Counted from the first letter of the stretch, positions 1 through 7,098 are shown. The stretch: DNA of 8,380 nucleotides from Chitinophagales bacterium (GCA_013297575.1 JAAFHO010000220.1:1-8380), one strand, 5' to 3'. Notes: generated from the letters alone by a model not told the origin. Numbers and translations: made by a program.

Positions 1-3000
1 ATCCAAAACTCAATAAATTCGACGTTTTGAGCCTCAAAATCGTTGCTACTATTATTGATCCCGCGCATAAATCCACCCCAACGGGTCTCTGGTTTATTCA
101 ATAATCCCTCAGTTGTAAGACCACTCGTAACACCAGGATAACCTGAAGGAATATCGTAGTTATACGGGCCGCGCTCGTTCGGGTATAAGGTAATATCCAA
201 TGGCCTTAACGTAGATTGTTCCAATGGCGACAATTGACGATTGGGGAATATATCCTGAAAACGGAATAGTCGGGTATAAGGATTCTCATTGTCCTTCACC
301 GTACCACCATTATCCAAAGCACTCGGATCGGCAATATACCAAGACAACCGTGCTCGGTTGGCACCTAACGCCAAGGAATCGAACCCGGAAGACAATGCTG
401 AACTGTTTTCGGGGAATAAGTTATCGTTACCACTATTAGGATCGCCTTGTGGTACAGAGGCAATCATCCAGCTGTTGGCAGGGAATGATAAAGGAATATT
501 AGAGGTACTGCCCTCAAAATCGTCGATATATACGATACCGCCTTTTTCGTTACCTTGGTTAATGGCGCGATTATAGCCCGGTTTTAGGGCTGCCAATTCC
601 GCAGCGGCAGTGATGCTAGATTCTGCTTTGGTGCTATAGAAAGGCAGTTTGTCCACCAAACGGGTCACCCAAGGTGCATCTTTGGTATAGTTAAAATCTA
701 GGCCATATACCTTATTATTGATCGGGTCGTCGCCAAAGTTTACTTTTTGGGTCAATGGCCGTTCAAACAGGTTCATAAATGTACCTCCTAATGTCAGGTG
801 TTTGCTAAATTCGTAGTCAAAACGAGCGGCCAACATAGTGCGGGCGTTAAAACCAAATAGCGTATTGTCCTCAAACGAGACATTGATATTTTGCCCCGAT
901 TGCAAGATGGACTCATTGAGGATACGCACTTTACCGATATTATAATCAATGGTATAATCTTGTCCTTCTATCAATTGACGGCCACCACCACTTACACGTA
1001 CCGAACCGGGCGGTAGGTTAAACGTACCCAGTGAAATTTCAGAATTGGTGCTGGATTTGTACGAACCACGTAGCGTAAAGCGGTTGAGTTGCTGGAACTC
1101 ACGAGCGCGGAACAAGGTAGAGTCGTACAATTGGTAATACAACAGTTGCTTGCGCAGTAAAGAATCTTTTACAGCGTTAAAATCGGGGTCGGCGGCTTTT
1201 ATTTTTTGGTATAAATTATCGCCAAAAGGCTCCAAAACAGGGAACATGATCCGTCCTGAACGGGCGTTCACGGTAAGCCCAGGCACAAAATCGAAGATAC
1301 CATCGGCACCAGGGTCACCTTGGCGGTTGAGGTTATCGAGGTTGAAAATCTGAATCAAAGGCTTATTGCGGAGGCCAACGGGCATAAAGGCGGGATTGTC
1401 CAAAAAGCGTTTTTGTCCTTTACCTGGATCTTCGTAAAAAATATCGAATAAGAACTCCTGTGGATCCACATTTACAGCACCCACTGCATACACGTTTTTC
1501 ATCATCAAATCCCAAATCGGGTACCTCACATTAGGAGAAGTACTTTTGAGCATTTTCAAAAAGATAACGTCTTGGTTCAAGGAGTCACCAGGAGGTATAT
1601 CACCACCAAATTCACCTATTTTATAGGCAATACCGTTATAAGTATATTCCAAAGCCACACCCACAATGTCATCTGGTTGTATATTTCGGTTGATACTTAG
1701 AAAGCCAAGCTGCTCGTTGAAAGTATATTCTGAACCTGAAATCAATTGTGTCGCCCTCGCTTTTTCAAAGTCGCGTATTTGCACCATACCTAAACTCTTC
1801 AGTCCGTTGATAACATTTGCATCTCGGCGCAGCAGGTCGTTATTGTCTAGTATTTCCCTGTAGATTTGGTTGTTTTCATTGGTGGGCAAAGGAATGCCTT
1901 TGATGTCTTGTTTAGGAGGGTTAACGATTGAAAAATTGGGAATAGCAATAGTAGAATCTACGTCATTGAATCCATCCAAAAACGGGCGTGGTTCGGCCAA
2001 ATCGGTGATACAAACAATCTGGCGTGTAGCAGGTGTATTTTGCCCGGGCGTAAAGTTCTGCTGAGAAGTAACCCATACTTCCATCCGTGTAATATTAAAC
2101 AAGGATAGCGGCACCGGCAAGCATTTCATGGCTGGTTCAAAATTGTTGCGGTTCCATTGGCTTACAAAAAAGTGGCGATTTTCGTCATAATCGTCGATCG
2201 GAACTGCATATTGTTGTACCTGCGCACCGCCTTGGAGCGTAATACCTTGTTGGCGAGAGCGTTGTTGGCTGGCCAGCAATGTCGTTTTTAAGTGTCCAAA
2301 CTTGAGTTCTGTTTTTACACCAAACAAATTGGCGGCACCTTTAATAAGGGTAGAACGCAAAGGAAAGGATACATTACCGGCTTCGATATTTTGCAGAATT
2401 TCGTCTTCGGAGAAATTTTTTGGGTCGTAGTGCAGTTTCATTTGATTATCAAAATCAAAAGTAGCCTGCGTATTATAGTTAAAATTAAGGTTTAGTTTTT
2501 CACCAATTTTGCCCTGCGCGCTCATGTTAATATCCATGTCGAAGTCAAAATTAGTGACCCTTTGCAAGCGAATAGGCAGGATTGGGTTTTCGCGGCGTTC
2601 GTGTTTGACACCAAAAGTAAGGTTGATATTACCCTGTGGTTTGATATCCACTTCTGTGCCACCAAAAAGGCGTTCGATCAGCGAAGTGCGAATATTAAAT
2701 TTAGCAATAGGATCCACCAAGCCTTTTCTTTTTTTGGAGCCATCCGAAACGCCTTGCAAGCGGTCGAAATATTCGCGTTGCTGTTTGCGGTCGCGGTACT
2801 TTTGGTACTCTTCAAAAGTCATATAGTTGGAAGGCCGGAAATAGTCGTCCCCAATTTTTTCGGTAATGATGTACATACCTGTAACTGGGTCATACTCAAC
2901 GGTTTCGATCACAATAGAAGGATCTTTCAGATCGATCATATTGTTGGTTGGCGAATTGAGGAAATCGTCGAATCGATCTTCTAATGGATCGAGTGTGTCT

Positions 3001-3215
3001 GTAGGAGCAGCAACAAAAGTTTTGCCCCAGTTGACAGGTACAACGGGTTCGGCTGGCTCATCATTGAGCAGATTAGGAGCAATCGCAGGCGATTCATCCG
3101 GGAAAAAAATAGTCATTACCTGTTTACTTACCGGATTGGGGAAAGTAAAAGCAAAAAGCGCGGCCAGCGCAGAGGAGGTAACGAGCAAAAGCAAAGAACG
3201 CTTCTTAGTCATCAT
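1..3215 (-). CDS. sprA: SprA, outer-membrane translocon of the type IX secretion system (N-terminal ~1071 residues; 3' end outside window)
   Basis: SprA (Sov in Porphyromonas) is the very large outer-membrane beta-barrel through which T9SS cargo crosses the outer membrane; it is also needed for gliding where that occurs. The minus-strand frame is open from the tandem ATG-ATG at 3215/3212 to the left edge. Residues 4-6 are Lys-Lys-Arg, followed by a hydrophobic stretch (about 8-25) that fits a signal peptide. Family hallmarks seen on translation: EAGNVSFPL at 278-286, followed by a LFGVKTELKFG-like segment and SQQRSRQQ, then GGAQ at 329-332; a FGDDPINNKVYG/DKLPFYSTK block around 820-870; and YIDDFEGS with DDFEGS at 898-903, close to the window edge. 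Full-length SprA is about 2,300-2,500 residues, so roughly half is present. I saw no frameshift or internal stop in the stretches translated. No Shine-Dalgarno and no consensus promoter was found upstream. Which of the two ATGs is used cannot be decided. Confidence 0.95.
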   Translation of the reverse strand, partial: MMTKKRSLLLLVTSSALAALFAFTFPNPVSKQVMTIFFPDESPAIAPNLLNDEPAEPVVPVNWGKTFVAAPTDTLDPLEDRFDDFLNSPTNNMIDLKDPSIVIETVEYDPVTGMYIITEKIGDDYFRPSNYMTFEEYQKYRDRKQQREYFDRLQGVSDGSKKRKGLVDPIAKFNIRTSLIERLFGGTEVDIKPQGNINLTFGVKHERRENPILPIRLQRVTNFDFDMDINMSAQGKIGEKLNLNFNYNTQATFDFDNQMKLHYDPKNFSEDEILQNIEAGNVSFPLRSTLIKGAANLFGVKTELKFGHLKTTLLASQQRSRQQGITLQGGAQVQQYAVPIDDYDENRHFFVSQWNRNNFEPAMKCLPVPLSLFNITRMEVWVTSQQNFTPGQNTPATRQIVCITDLAEPRPFLDGFNDVDSTIAIPNFSIVNPPKQDIKGIPLPTNENNQIYREILDNNDLLRRDANVINGLKSLGMVQIRDFEKARATQLISGSEYTFNEQLGFLSINRNIQPDDIVGVALEYTYNGIAYKIGEFGGDIPPGDSLNQDVIFLKMLKSTSPNVRYPIWDLMMKNVYAVGAVNVDPQEFLFDIFYEDPGKGQKRFLDNPAFMPVGLRNKPLIQIFNLDNLNRQGDPGADGIFDFVPGLTVNARSGRIMFPVLEPFGDNLYQKIKAADPDFNAVKDSLLRKQLLYYQLYDSTLFRAREFQQLNRFTLRGSYKSSTNSEISLGTFNLPPGSVRVSGGGRQLIEGQDYTIDYNIGKVRILNESILQSGQNINVSFEDNTLFGFNARTMLAARFDYEFSKHLTLGGTFMNLFERPLTQKVNFGDDPINNKVYGLDFNYTKDAPWVTRLVDKLPFYSTKAESSITAAAELAALKPGYNRAINQGNEKGGIVYIDDFEGSTSNIPLSFPANSWMIASVPQGDPNSGNDNLFPENSSALSSGFDSLALGANRARLSWYIADPSALDNGGTVKDNENPYTRLFRFQDIFPNRQLSPLEQSTLRPLDITLYPNERGPYNYDIPSGYPGVTSGLTTEGLLNKPETRWGGFMRGINNSSNDFEAQNVEFIEFW

Positions 3216-3491
3216 CAAAAGCAGGTGATCCAAATAAAAGTGAACATGATTTTTTCGATAAATTCTAAGGTATTAAACACACCAAGTGCTGCCTAAACAG
3301 CCTAGCGGTTCAATAAATAGAAGGAGTTGAAAAAATCAATTAAAATAGTTGGCGGATTAATGACGTGGTTTTATTCTATTGGGTTGCCCGTGTACGATTA
3401 AACCGCTTAAAATTTTCAAGGTTACTTACGCGGATTTCTTTAGGCAAATCTTGTGCCGAAAACGAAGCCCTATGCTTTTGAAAACTTTTAT

Positions 3492-3513
3492 GGGAGGGGT
3501 AGGGGAGGAGGGG
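3492..3513 (+). other. Putative G-quadruplex motif
   Basis: Five G-runs lie within 22 bases on the plus strand: GGG 3492-3494, GGGG 3496-3499, GGGG 3502-3505, GG 3507-3508 and GGGG 3510-3513. Four runs of at least three G with loops of 1, 2 and 4 bases meet the usual definition of a potential quadruplex. It sits about 280 bases upstream of the sprA start and about 115 bases upstream of the plus-strand promoter, in an otherwise AT-rich spacer. The motif is seen; that it folds or acts in the cell is inference. Confidence 0.4.
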
Positions 3514-3519
3514 CAATCG

Positions 3520-3533
3520 TTGTTTTAAAACAA
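3520..3533. repeat. 14-base perfect palindrome
   Basis: TTGTTTTAAAACAA reads the same on both strands. It begins 7 bases after the G-rich tract and ends about 95 bases before the -33 element of the plus-strand promoter. It could be a regulator binding site, but a short AT-rich palindrome in an AT-rich spacer may be chance, and no second copy was noticed nearby. Confidence 0.25.
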
Positions 3534-3628
3534 TATTTGGTTTATTAGTCTTTTTTGAATGCCATTGCAACAGTATTTGTTTTAAATTATCTGGATAATA
3601 AAAAATATAAAAAATAGTGAACTTTTTA

Positions 3629-3661
3629 TTTGGTTAACTTTGGGGAATTGCGCTATCTTTG
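3629..3661 (+). promoter_or_regulatory. Bacteroidota-type promoter for the TPR gene leader
   Basis: TTTG at 3629-3632 is followed after 21 bases by TATCTTTG at 3654-3661, a full match to the -7 consensus TAnnTTTG with an acceptable spacing for the primary sigma factor of this phylum. Transcription would begin near 3668 and run toward the TPR gene at 3995, giving a leader of about 325 bases. No better promoter was seen closer to that gene. Confidence 0.65.
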
Positions 3662-3769
3662 TAGTCGGCAAAGGTGAAGGAAGGGTGTACTCGGAATTTT
3701 CGTTAGGTATTGGATATTTCTTTCCATTCGAGGCACTAATTATTATTAAATTTTGTTAGTTTTTAATCC

Positions 3770-3793
3770 GTTGCTTAATTCATTTTAAGCAAC
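3770..3793 (+). promoter_or_regulatory. 9-bp RNA hairpin in the leader
   Basis: GTTGCTTAA (3770-3778) and TTAAGCAAC (3785-3793) are perfectly complementary around a TTCATT loop. No T-run follows on either strand, so it is not an ordinary intrinsic terminator. It could be a structural element of the leader RNA or a dyad bound by a regulator at the DNA level. Confidence 0.4.
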
Positions 3794-3889
3794 CAATAAC
3801 GTATCGCACATTAGTCCTTTTTTTGAAGGTGCATGTAGCGCATTGGGTTTTTTTGCGCTTAATTCTAACCTTTTAGGAGAGATGACACT

Positions 3890-3955
3890 ATGGTGACGTG
3901 GCTTTTGTGTCCTAATTATTCGTTAGGACGTTTAAAGTTTTGTAATAGCAATTAA
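3890..3955 (+). CDS. Possible 21-codon leader ORF upstream of the TPR gene
   Basis: An ATG at 3890 opens 21 codons ending in TAA at 3953-3955, 39 bases before the TPR start. The peptide begins MVTWLLCPNY and has two Cys. AGGAG at 3875-3879 lies 10 bases upstream of this ATG, a better ribosome site than the large genes here have. A second ATG at 3882, only two bases after the same motif, gives just four codons (MTLW, then TGA). The 3909-3929 hairpin lies inside the ORF, an arrangement that could allow translation to control folding, as in attenuators. There is no run of one regulatory amino acid. No homologue is known to me; it may be chance. Confidence 0.2.
   Translation: MVTWLLCPNYSLGRLKFCNSN
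3909..3929 (+). promoter_or_regulatory. 7-bp hairpin close to the TPR start
   Basis: GTCCTAA (3909-3915) pairs perfectly with TTAGGAC (3923-3929) around a TTATTCG loop. It is followed by GTTTAAAGTTTTG, a weak and interrupted T-rich stretch, so it is at best a poor terminator or attenuator. It overlaps the possible leader ORF and lies 65 bases before the TPR gene. Confidence 0.35.
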
Positions 3956-3994
3956 AAAATTCGCATTCAGCATATAAATAAATAGCAGGTTTTT

Positions 3995-5047
3995 ATGGCA
4001 CAAGTACCGAACATGATAAATACCACTCCACCACTTAAGATGATCTTTAAAGGTCGTCTGGAGTTTGGCAATACGCGCACCTATGAAATGGTGACGAAAC
4101 AGTGGAATACGCGGTTGGAGACCTATTTCAAATCGGATATCTTGTTCAAAGGCGAAGATATTTTTTTGGATGAAGAATATGCACTCACCTTGCCACAGCC
4201 GCATTCTGTACTGTATGGTACCGAAAAGGCTTGGCGCGGTACTACGGATATGTTGCGCGAGATCGTTCAATTTGCCATTGTTGGTAAATTGCAATGCTGG
4301 TGTATATATAATGGTGTCGTCACCGAAATTATTTTAGAGCCAAAAACCGATAAGGGGGCTATACTCGAATATTGGTTGGGTTGCGAACTGGTACAAAAAG
4401 ATGGCGGTATGGAAGAAGCGTCTGCTGCGCTGAGCCGTGCCATTGATAAATACCAACGCCATGCACTGGCTTACGAACGCCGTGGCTATGTGAATTACAA
4501 ATTGGGCAATTTTAAGGACGCATTATACGATTTTTCAAAAAGTATCGACATTTATCCTGGCAATCCCGAGCCACACTATGGTCGTGGTAAAGTACGGATG
4601 CTCAAGAATGAGTGGGAAGCGGCTGCCCAAGATTTTGAGCATACCCTCAAACGGTCTATTGCGCTTCAGCCGCTTTTTTGGTTGGCACGTTTGAAAAAAG
4701 GTGAATGCTTGGTACATTGTAAAAAATACAACGAGGCCATCCCAGAACTCGAGCAATACCTCAAACGCGATTTTGATAAGGAAAATCCTAATTTCCGCCG
4801 CCGCCGCCGTGCTTGGTACTTGTTGGGCAAAGCACTTTTGGGTATCGGTAAGGTAAAGGAGGCACTCAACGCGATCAATCAATCCATCGCTATCCGTGAA
4901 GGGGTAGAGTTGCTCCCGGAATCGGAAGCATTGCTCCAACGCGGTATTGTACTCAAGCAATCGGGTGCGAAAGGTTTTCAAAATGATTTTGAAGCCGCCG
5001 CAGCATTGGGTAATGTGGAAGCGGTACGAATGTTGAAAGAAATGTAG
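3995..5047 (+). CDS. Tetratricopeptide-repeat protein with an unassigned N-terminal region
   Basis: A 350-residue protein of unknown specific role. It has no signal peptide or membrane segment, so it is probably cytoplasmic. Residues 1 to about 120 form a region I do not recognise, ending in a probable beta segment (LQCWCIYNGVVTEIILEP, about 99-116). From about 122 the protein becomes helical with TPR spacing: roughly 122-155, 156-189 (ALAYERRGYVNYKLGNFKDA, a textbook repeat), 190-224, 226-261 and 270-305, plus a degenerate helix pair to the end (AAALGNVEAVRMLKEM is Sel1-like). TPR arrays bind protein partners; no catalytic motif is evident. Five consecutive Arg (268-272) are encoded by a CGC run. 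The ATG at 3995 has only a weak AGG upstream; the in-frame Met7 is an alternative. It is preceded by a long leader with a consensus promoter, followed by a terminator, and appears monocistronic. The TPR assignment is firm; the function is unknown. Confidence 0.85.
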   Translation: MAQVPNMINTTPPLKMIFKGRLEFGNTRTYEMVTKQWNTRLETYFKSDILFKGEDIFLDEEYALTLPQPHSVLYGTEKAWRGTTDMLREIVQFAIVGKLQCWCIYNGVVTEIILEPKTDKGAILEYWLGCELVQKDGGMEEASAALSRAIDKYQRHALAYERRGYVNYKLGNFKDALYDFSKSIDIYPGNPEPHYGRGKVRMLKNEWEAAAQDFEHTLKRSIALQPLFWLARLKKGECLVHCKKYNEAIPELEQYLKRDFDKENPNFRRRRRAWYLLGKALLGIGKVKEALNAINQSIAIREGVELLPESEALLQRGIVLKQSGAKGFQNDFEAAAALGNVEAVRMLKEM

Positions 5048-5075
5048 CACTGACTTTTGTGCGGGTTTATGATAC

Positions 5076-5111
5076 AAAAAACCACTCTGAGTATTCAGGG
5101 TGGTTTTTTTT
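5076..5111. terminator. Intrinsic terminator, probably bidirectional, between convergent genes
   Basis: ACCACTCTGA (5081-5090) pairs with TCAGGGTGGT (5095-5104), with one T-G wobble, around a 4-base loop. The stem is followed by eight T (5104-5111) and preceded by five A (5076-5080). On the plus strand it ends transcription of the TPR gene, whose stop is 28 bases upstream. On the minus strand the A-run reads as a T-run, so it can also stop transcripts of the propeller gene, whose stop codon is at 5281. Confidence 0.85.
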
Positions 5112-5280
5112 GTGGGGGTGGGGGCTGTATTTCAACAGGTGTCAATTCGTGGGGCGTTGCTTTACGTTTTTTGAATAGAGCGTATAGGTTCATACATCTT
5201 TTTTTATATTGTTCCCAAGGTAATAAATACAAAACGGCCAAAGATTGTGGTTTTGTGAATAAGTCACCGAGCCCAACAAT
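5112..5280 (-). other. 3' untranslated stretch of the propeller gene, open in frame past the stop
   Basis: Between the TAG of the minus-strand propeller gene and the shared terminator there is no independent gene that I can support. Read in the propeller gene's frame, 61 codons follow the TAG without a stop, ending in TGA at 5097-5095 inside the terminator stem. The translation is basic and ends in a proline-rich run encoded by the G-rich plus-strand sequence near 5113-5124. It does not resemble a T9SS sorting domain. Confidence 0.4.
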
Positions 5281-7098
5281 CTATTGGCAGGTACACCACG
5301 CATCCACCACTTTTGTCGCCTGCACTACCAAACTTCCCGGCGGTGCCCCTGTAGGTGTACATACCTGAAAAGTGCCTGTGTTTTCTGAAAAAACCTGCGT
5401 CATTGTGCCAGAGACCGGCGTAGTATAAGTGAGGGTAAAAGGTGCTGTACCTGTAAAAATAGCCGTTATCGTCGTGCAGGTGCCTACACAAACATTGGGA
5501 TTGGCAACGGGAAATACCACGGTTGGTAGGGGGCGCCACATCACTTGCGTTGCATTGGAAATATCAAGGCAGGGGTCGGTCAAATCCACATTGCCGTTGA
5601 GGTTGTTACCTGCGATGGCGGCGGCGTAGTAAGTTACGCCCGTCTGCATCGTGGCGGAATTGAAGGTAAACGAAGGCGTGGCGCTCGTAGCGACAATGCT
5701 GCCGAGTGTGTCGTTGGGGTTGGAAAACAGGATGTAGCGCAATAAATCGTTGGCATCTAGCACTTGGTTGGCGTTGTGCGGCACAGGGGCTGGGTTGGGC
5801 AGGCAAATGGTAGCGGAGCCGCTGGTGACGGTGCCGGCGTAGGTGGAGCAGCCGCATAAAGTGGAGGTGCTAGGCTCCATGACCGTGACGGAGAAGCCTA
5901 AAGTGCCTGTCTGAGGGGGGGTGATGATGGGATAGGTGAGGGAGGCGGACGGAACCGTACCGATTTGTGCCGCGATGGAATAATTACTCGGAGGACAGCC
6001 CGTTACATTGCCACTAGCATCTGTTCGCAGCAGAAAAAGGTCGGTCCCATTGCTCCCACTCCCGCTTCGCTGACCCGCCACGATGAAGCCCCCGTCGGGC
6101 AGTTGACGTGCTTGGCGCACCTTGCCGCTTCCATCGTAAGTGTAAGATTTACACCAGGTTACATTACCATTGGCATCCGTTTTTGTCAAATAGGCGTTGC
6201 TCAGGTCATTGTTTGGAAAATAAGGCGTGAAGACCATGCCTCCGTCGGAACACACCTCCGCGATGGTACGACTGTTGCCTTGCGGGAATGGGTAGTATTT
6301 CGACCACACCAAACCGCCTTGTGCGTTGAGTTGAACAAGCCAAGGGTGCAAGATTGAGTTGCCTGAAAAAGACCAAGACGCGTCGGAGGCAAGAAACCCG
6401 CCGCCGCCCGGTCTTAGGTAGTAGAGCGATTCGTTGAAATTGGCGTTCAGAAAAGTGTTCGACAAGATATTGCCCGCTGCGTCCAGGCGAATCAAACTCC
6501 CACCACCAGCCGCAGCGTTTGCCACTAGGAATTCGCCGTTGGCCCCGGACAGCATTTCTCCAAAAAGACTTCCCCCTGACGGGGTGTACACCTTGACCCA
6601 TACCATATTCCCGTTGAAATCCAATTTCACCATGCATCCATTGCCACTGTCCACGCCACTCACCAGGTATCCGTCAGCGACCTCAAGACAGTTGACGGCA
6701 TCAGCTACACTGCTTGGTCCAAAAGCGTATTCCCACTGTACATTGCCGTCTCCATCCAATTTCAGTGCGTAGAAATCATTGTTTAACCGGCCTACGGCTA
6801 AGCAGCCGCCGTCCGAAGTGTATCGCGCTGCCAAAAAATTGTCGGGATTGCTGCCGCCAAATGACTTGCTCCACAACACCTCCCCGCTTGCATCAAATTT
6901 GGTGAGCAGGGCATCTAATCCACCTCCAGTGCCGCCCGTGGTACGGCCCGCTACCAGGAAAGAGCCGTCAGAACCTACCTCTAACCACAAGGCTTCATCA
7001 TTGCCTGGACTGATGTATGATTTTTTGAAAGTTTGGGCTTCTGCGCTAACAACAAGCAAGGCAGAAGATAATAGAGCGAGAAAGAAATGGTGTGTCAT
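5281..7098 (-). CDS. Exported seven-repeat beta-propeller protein, apparently lacking a T9SS C-terminal sorting domain
   Basis: A 605-residue exported protein of unknown function. Residues 1-22 form a signal peptide (MTHHFF, hydrophobic core, then AEAQ). A repeat with the core K-x-D-x-x-G-N-V-x-W recurs seven times, with D/N-x-x-G motifs near residues 69, 115, 160, 206, 258, 308 and 360 (spacing about 45-52). Most repeats also carry a DGG-F-L-V-A-G-like strand, for example DGGFIVAG at 335-342. Seven such repeats fit a seven-bladed propeller. Residues about 376-605 are Cys- and Thr-rich, Ig/PKD-like sequence of a style seen in large Saprospiraceae surface proteins (GNVDLTDPCLDISN, WRPLPTVVFP), ending WCTCQ. 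Such proteins usually continue into a T9SS sorting domain; none follows here in any forward frame. The start ATG lacks a Shine-Dalgarno, as do its neighbours. The gene looks GC-richer than its neighbours: hand counts of two 60-base rows gave 53% and 63%. Export is confident; the biological role is not. Confidence 0.85.
   Translation of the reverse strand: MTHHFFLALLSSALLVVSAEAQTFKKSYISPGNDEALWLEVGSDGSFLVAGRTTGGTGGGLDALLTKFDASGEVLWSKSFGGSNPDNFLAARYTSDGGCLAVGRLNNDFYALKLDGDGNVQWEYAFGPSSVADAVNCLEVADGYLVSGVDSGNGCMVKLDFNGNMVWVKVYTPSGGSLFGEMLSGANGEFLVANAAAGGGSLIRLDAAGNILSNTFLNANFNESLYYLRPGGGGFLASDASWSFSGNSILHPWLVQLNAQGGLVWSKYYPFPQGNSRTIAEVCSDGGMVFTPYFPNNDLSNAYLTKTDANGNVTWCKSYTYDGSGKVRQARQLPDGGFIVAGQRSGSGSNGTDLFLLRTDASGNVTGCPPSNYSIAAQIGTVPSASLTYPIITPPQTGTLGFSVTVMEPSTSTLCGCSTYAGTVTSGSATICLPNPAPVPHNANQVLDANDLLRYILFSNPNDTLGSIVATSATPSFTFNSATMQTGVTYYAAAIAGNNLNGNVDLTDPCLDISNATQVMWRPLPTVVFPVANPNVCVGTCTTITAIFTGTAPFTLTYTTPVSGTMTQVFSENTGTFQVCTPTGAPPGSLVVQATKVVDAWCTCQ

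Larger units (their letters stand above)
3216..3628. other. Noncoding divergent spacer upstream of sprA
   Basis: This AT-rich stretch between sprA (minus) and the promoter of the TPR gene (plus) has no convincing gene. It should hold the sprA promoter, but I found no full TAnnTTTG element paired with an upstream TTTG on the minus strand. The nearest partial matches are CAAATAAA at 3231 and CAAATCTT at 3445 (plus-strand reading), both without a partner. The notable sequences are a G-rich tract at 3492-3513 and a 14-base palindrome at 3520-3533. A 64-codon minus-strand frame at 3376-3570 is open but unconvincing. Confidence 0.6.
3668..3994 (+). other. Long transcribed leader (5' UTR) of the TPR gene, possibly a separate small RNA
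   Basis: About 325 bases separate the predicted transcription start from the TPR start codon. The stretch holds a 9-bp hairpin (3770-3793), a looser AGCGCA/TGCGCT pair (3837-3842 with 3854-3859), a T-run at 3848-3854, a GGAG-like ribosome site followed by a short ORF (3890-3955), and a 7-bp hairpin (3909-3929). TTCGTTAGG occurs twice, at 3699-3707 and 3919-3927, so CCTAA at 3911-3915 could pair with either copy. I could not match the stretch to tmRNA, RNase P RNA, SRP RNA, 6S RNA or a riboswitch class. It may be a regulated leader, or an independent small RNA upstream of the gene. Confidence 0.4.

Noticed and set aside
2562..2984. 140-codon plus-strand ORF inside sprA
   Set aside because: It is antisense to strongly conserved SprA sequence and shows no features of its own.
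3376..3570. 64-codon minus-strand ORF upstream of sprA
   Set aside because: The product is basic with no recognisable domain, part of it is simply the reverse reading of the G-rich tract (Pro/Leu-rich), and it has no ribosome site or promoter. It is too weak to annotate as a gene without conservation evidence.
3662..3994. Known housekeeping RNA (tmRNA, RNase P, SRP, 6S) or a known riboswitch in the leader
   Set aside because: None of the characteristic conserved motifs or terminal pairings that I know were found; the stretch is left as an unassigned leader.
3932..4294. 120-codon minus-strand ORF over the start of the TPR gene
   Set aside because: It lies mostly antisense to the well-supported TPR coding region and has no domain of its own; it is a shadow frame.
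4535..5077. 180-codon minus-strand ORF antisense to the TPR gene
   Set aside because: It lies almost wholly opposite the TPR repeats, whose protein pattern is clear; its own translation is low in plausible structure.
5113..5124. Two runs of five G near the propeller gene's 3' end as a quadruplex
   Set aside because: Only two G-runs are present; four are needed.
6206..6637. 143-codon minus-strand ORF inside the propeller gene
   Set aside because: It is an alternative frame of the GC-rich propeller gene, Arg-rich and without domain features, whereas the main frame shows regular propeller repeats.
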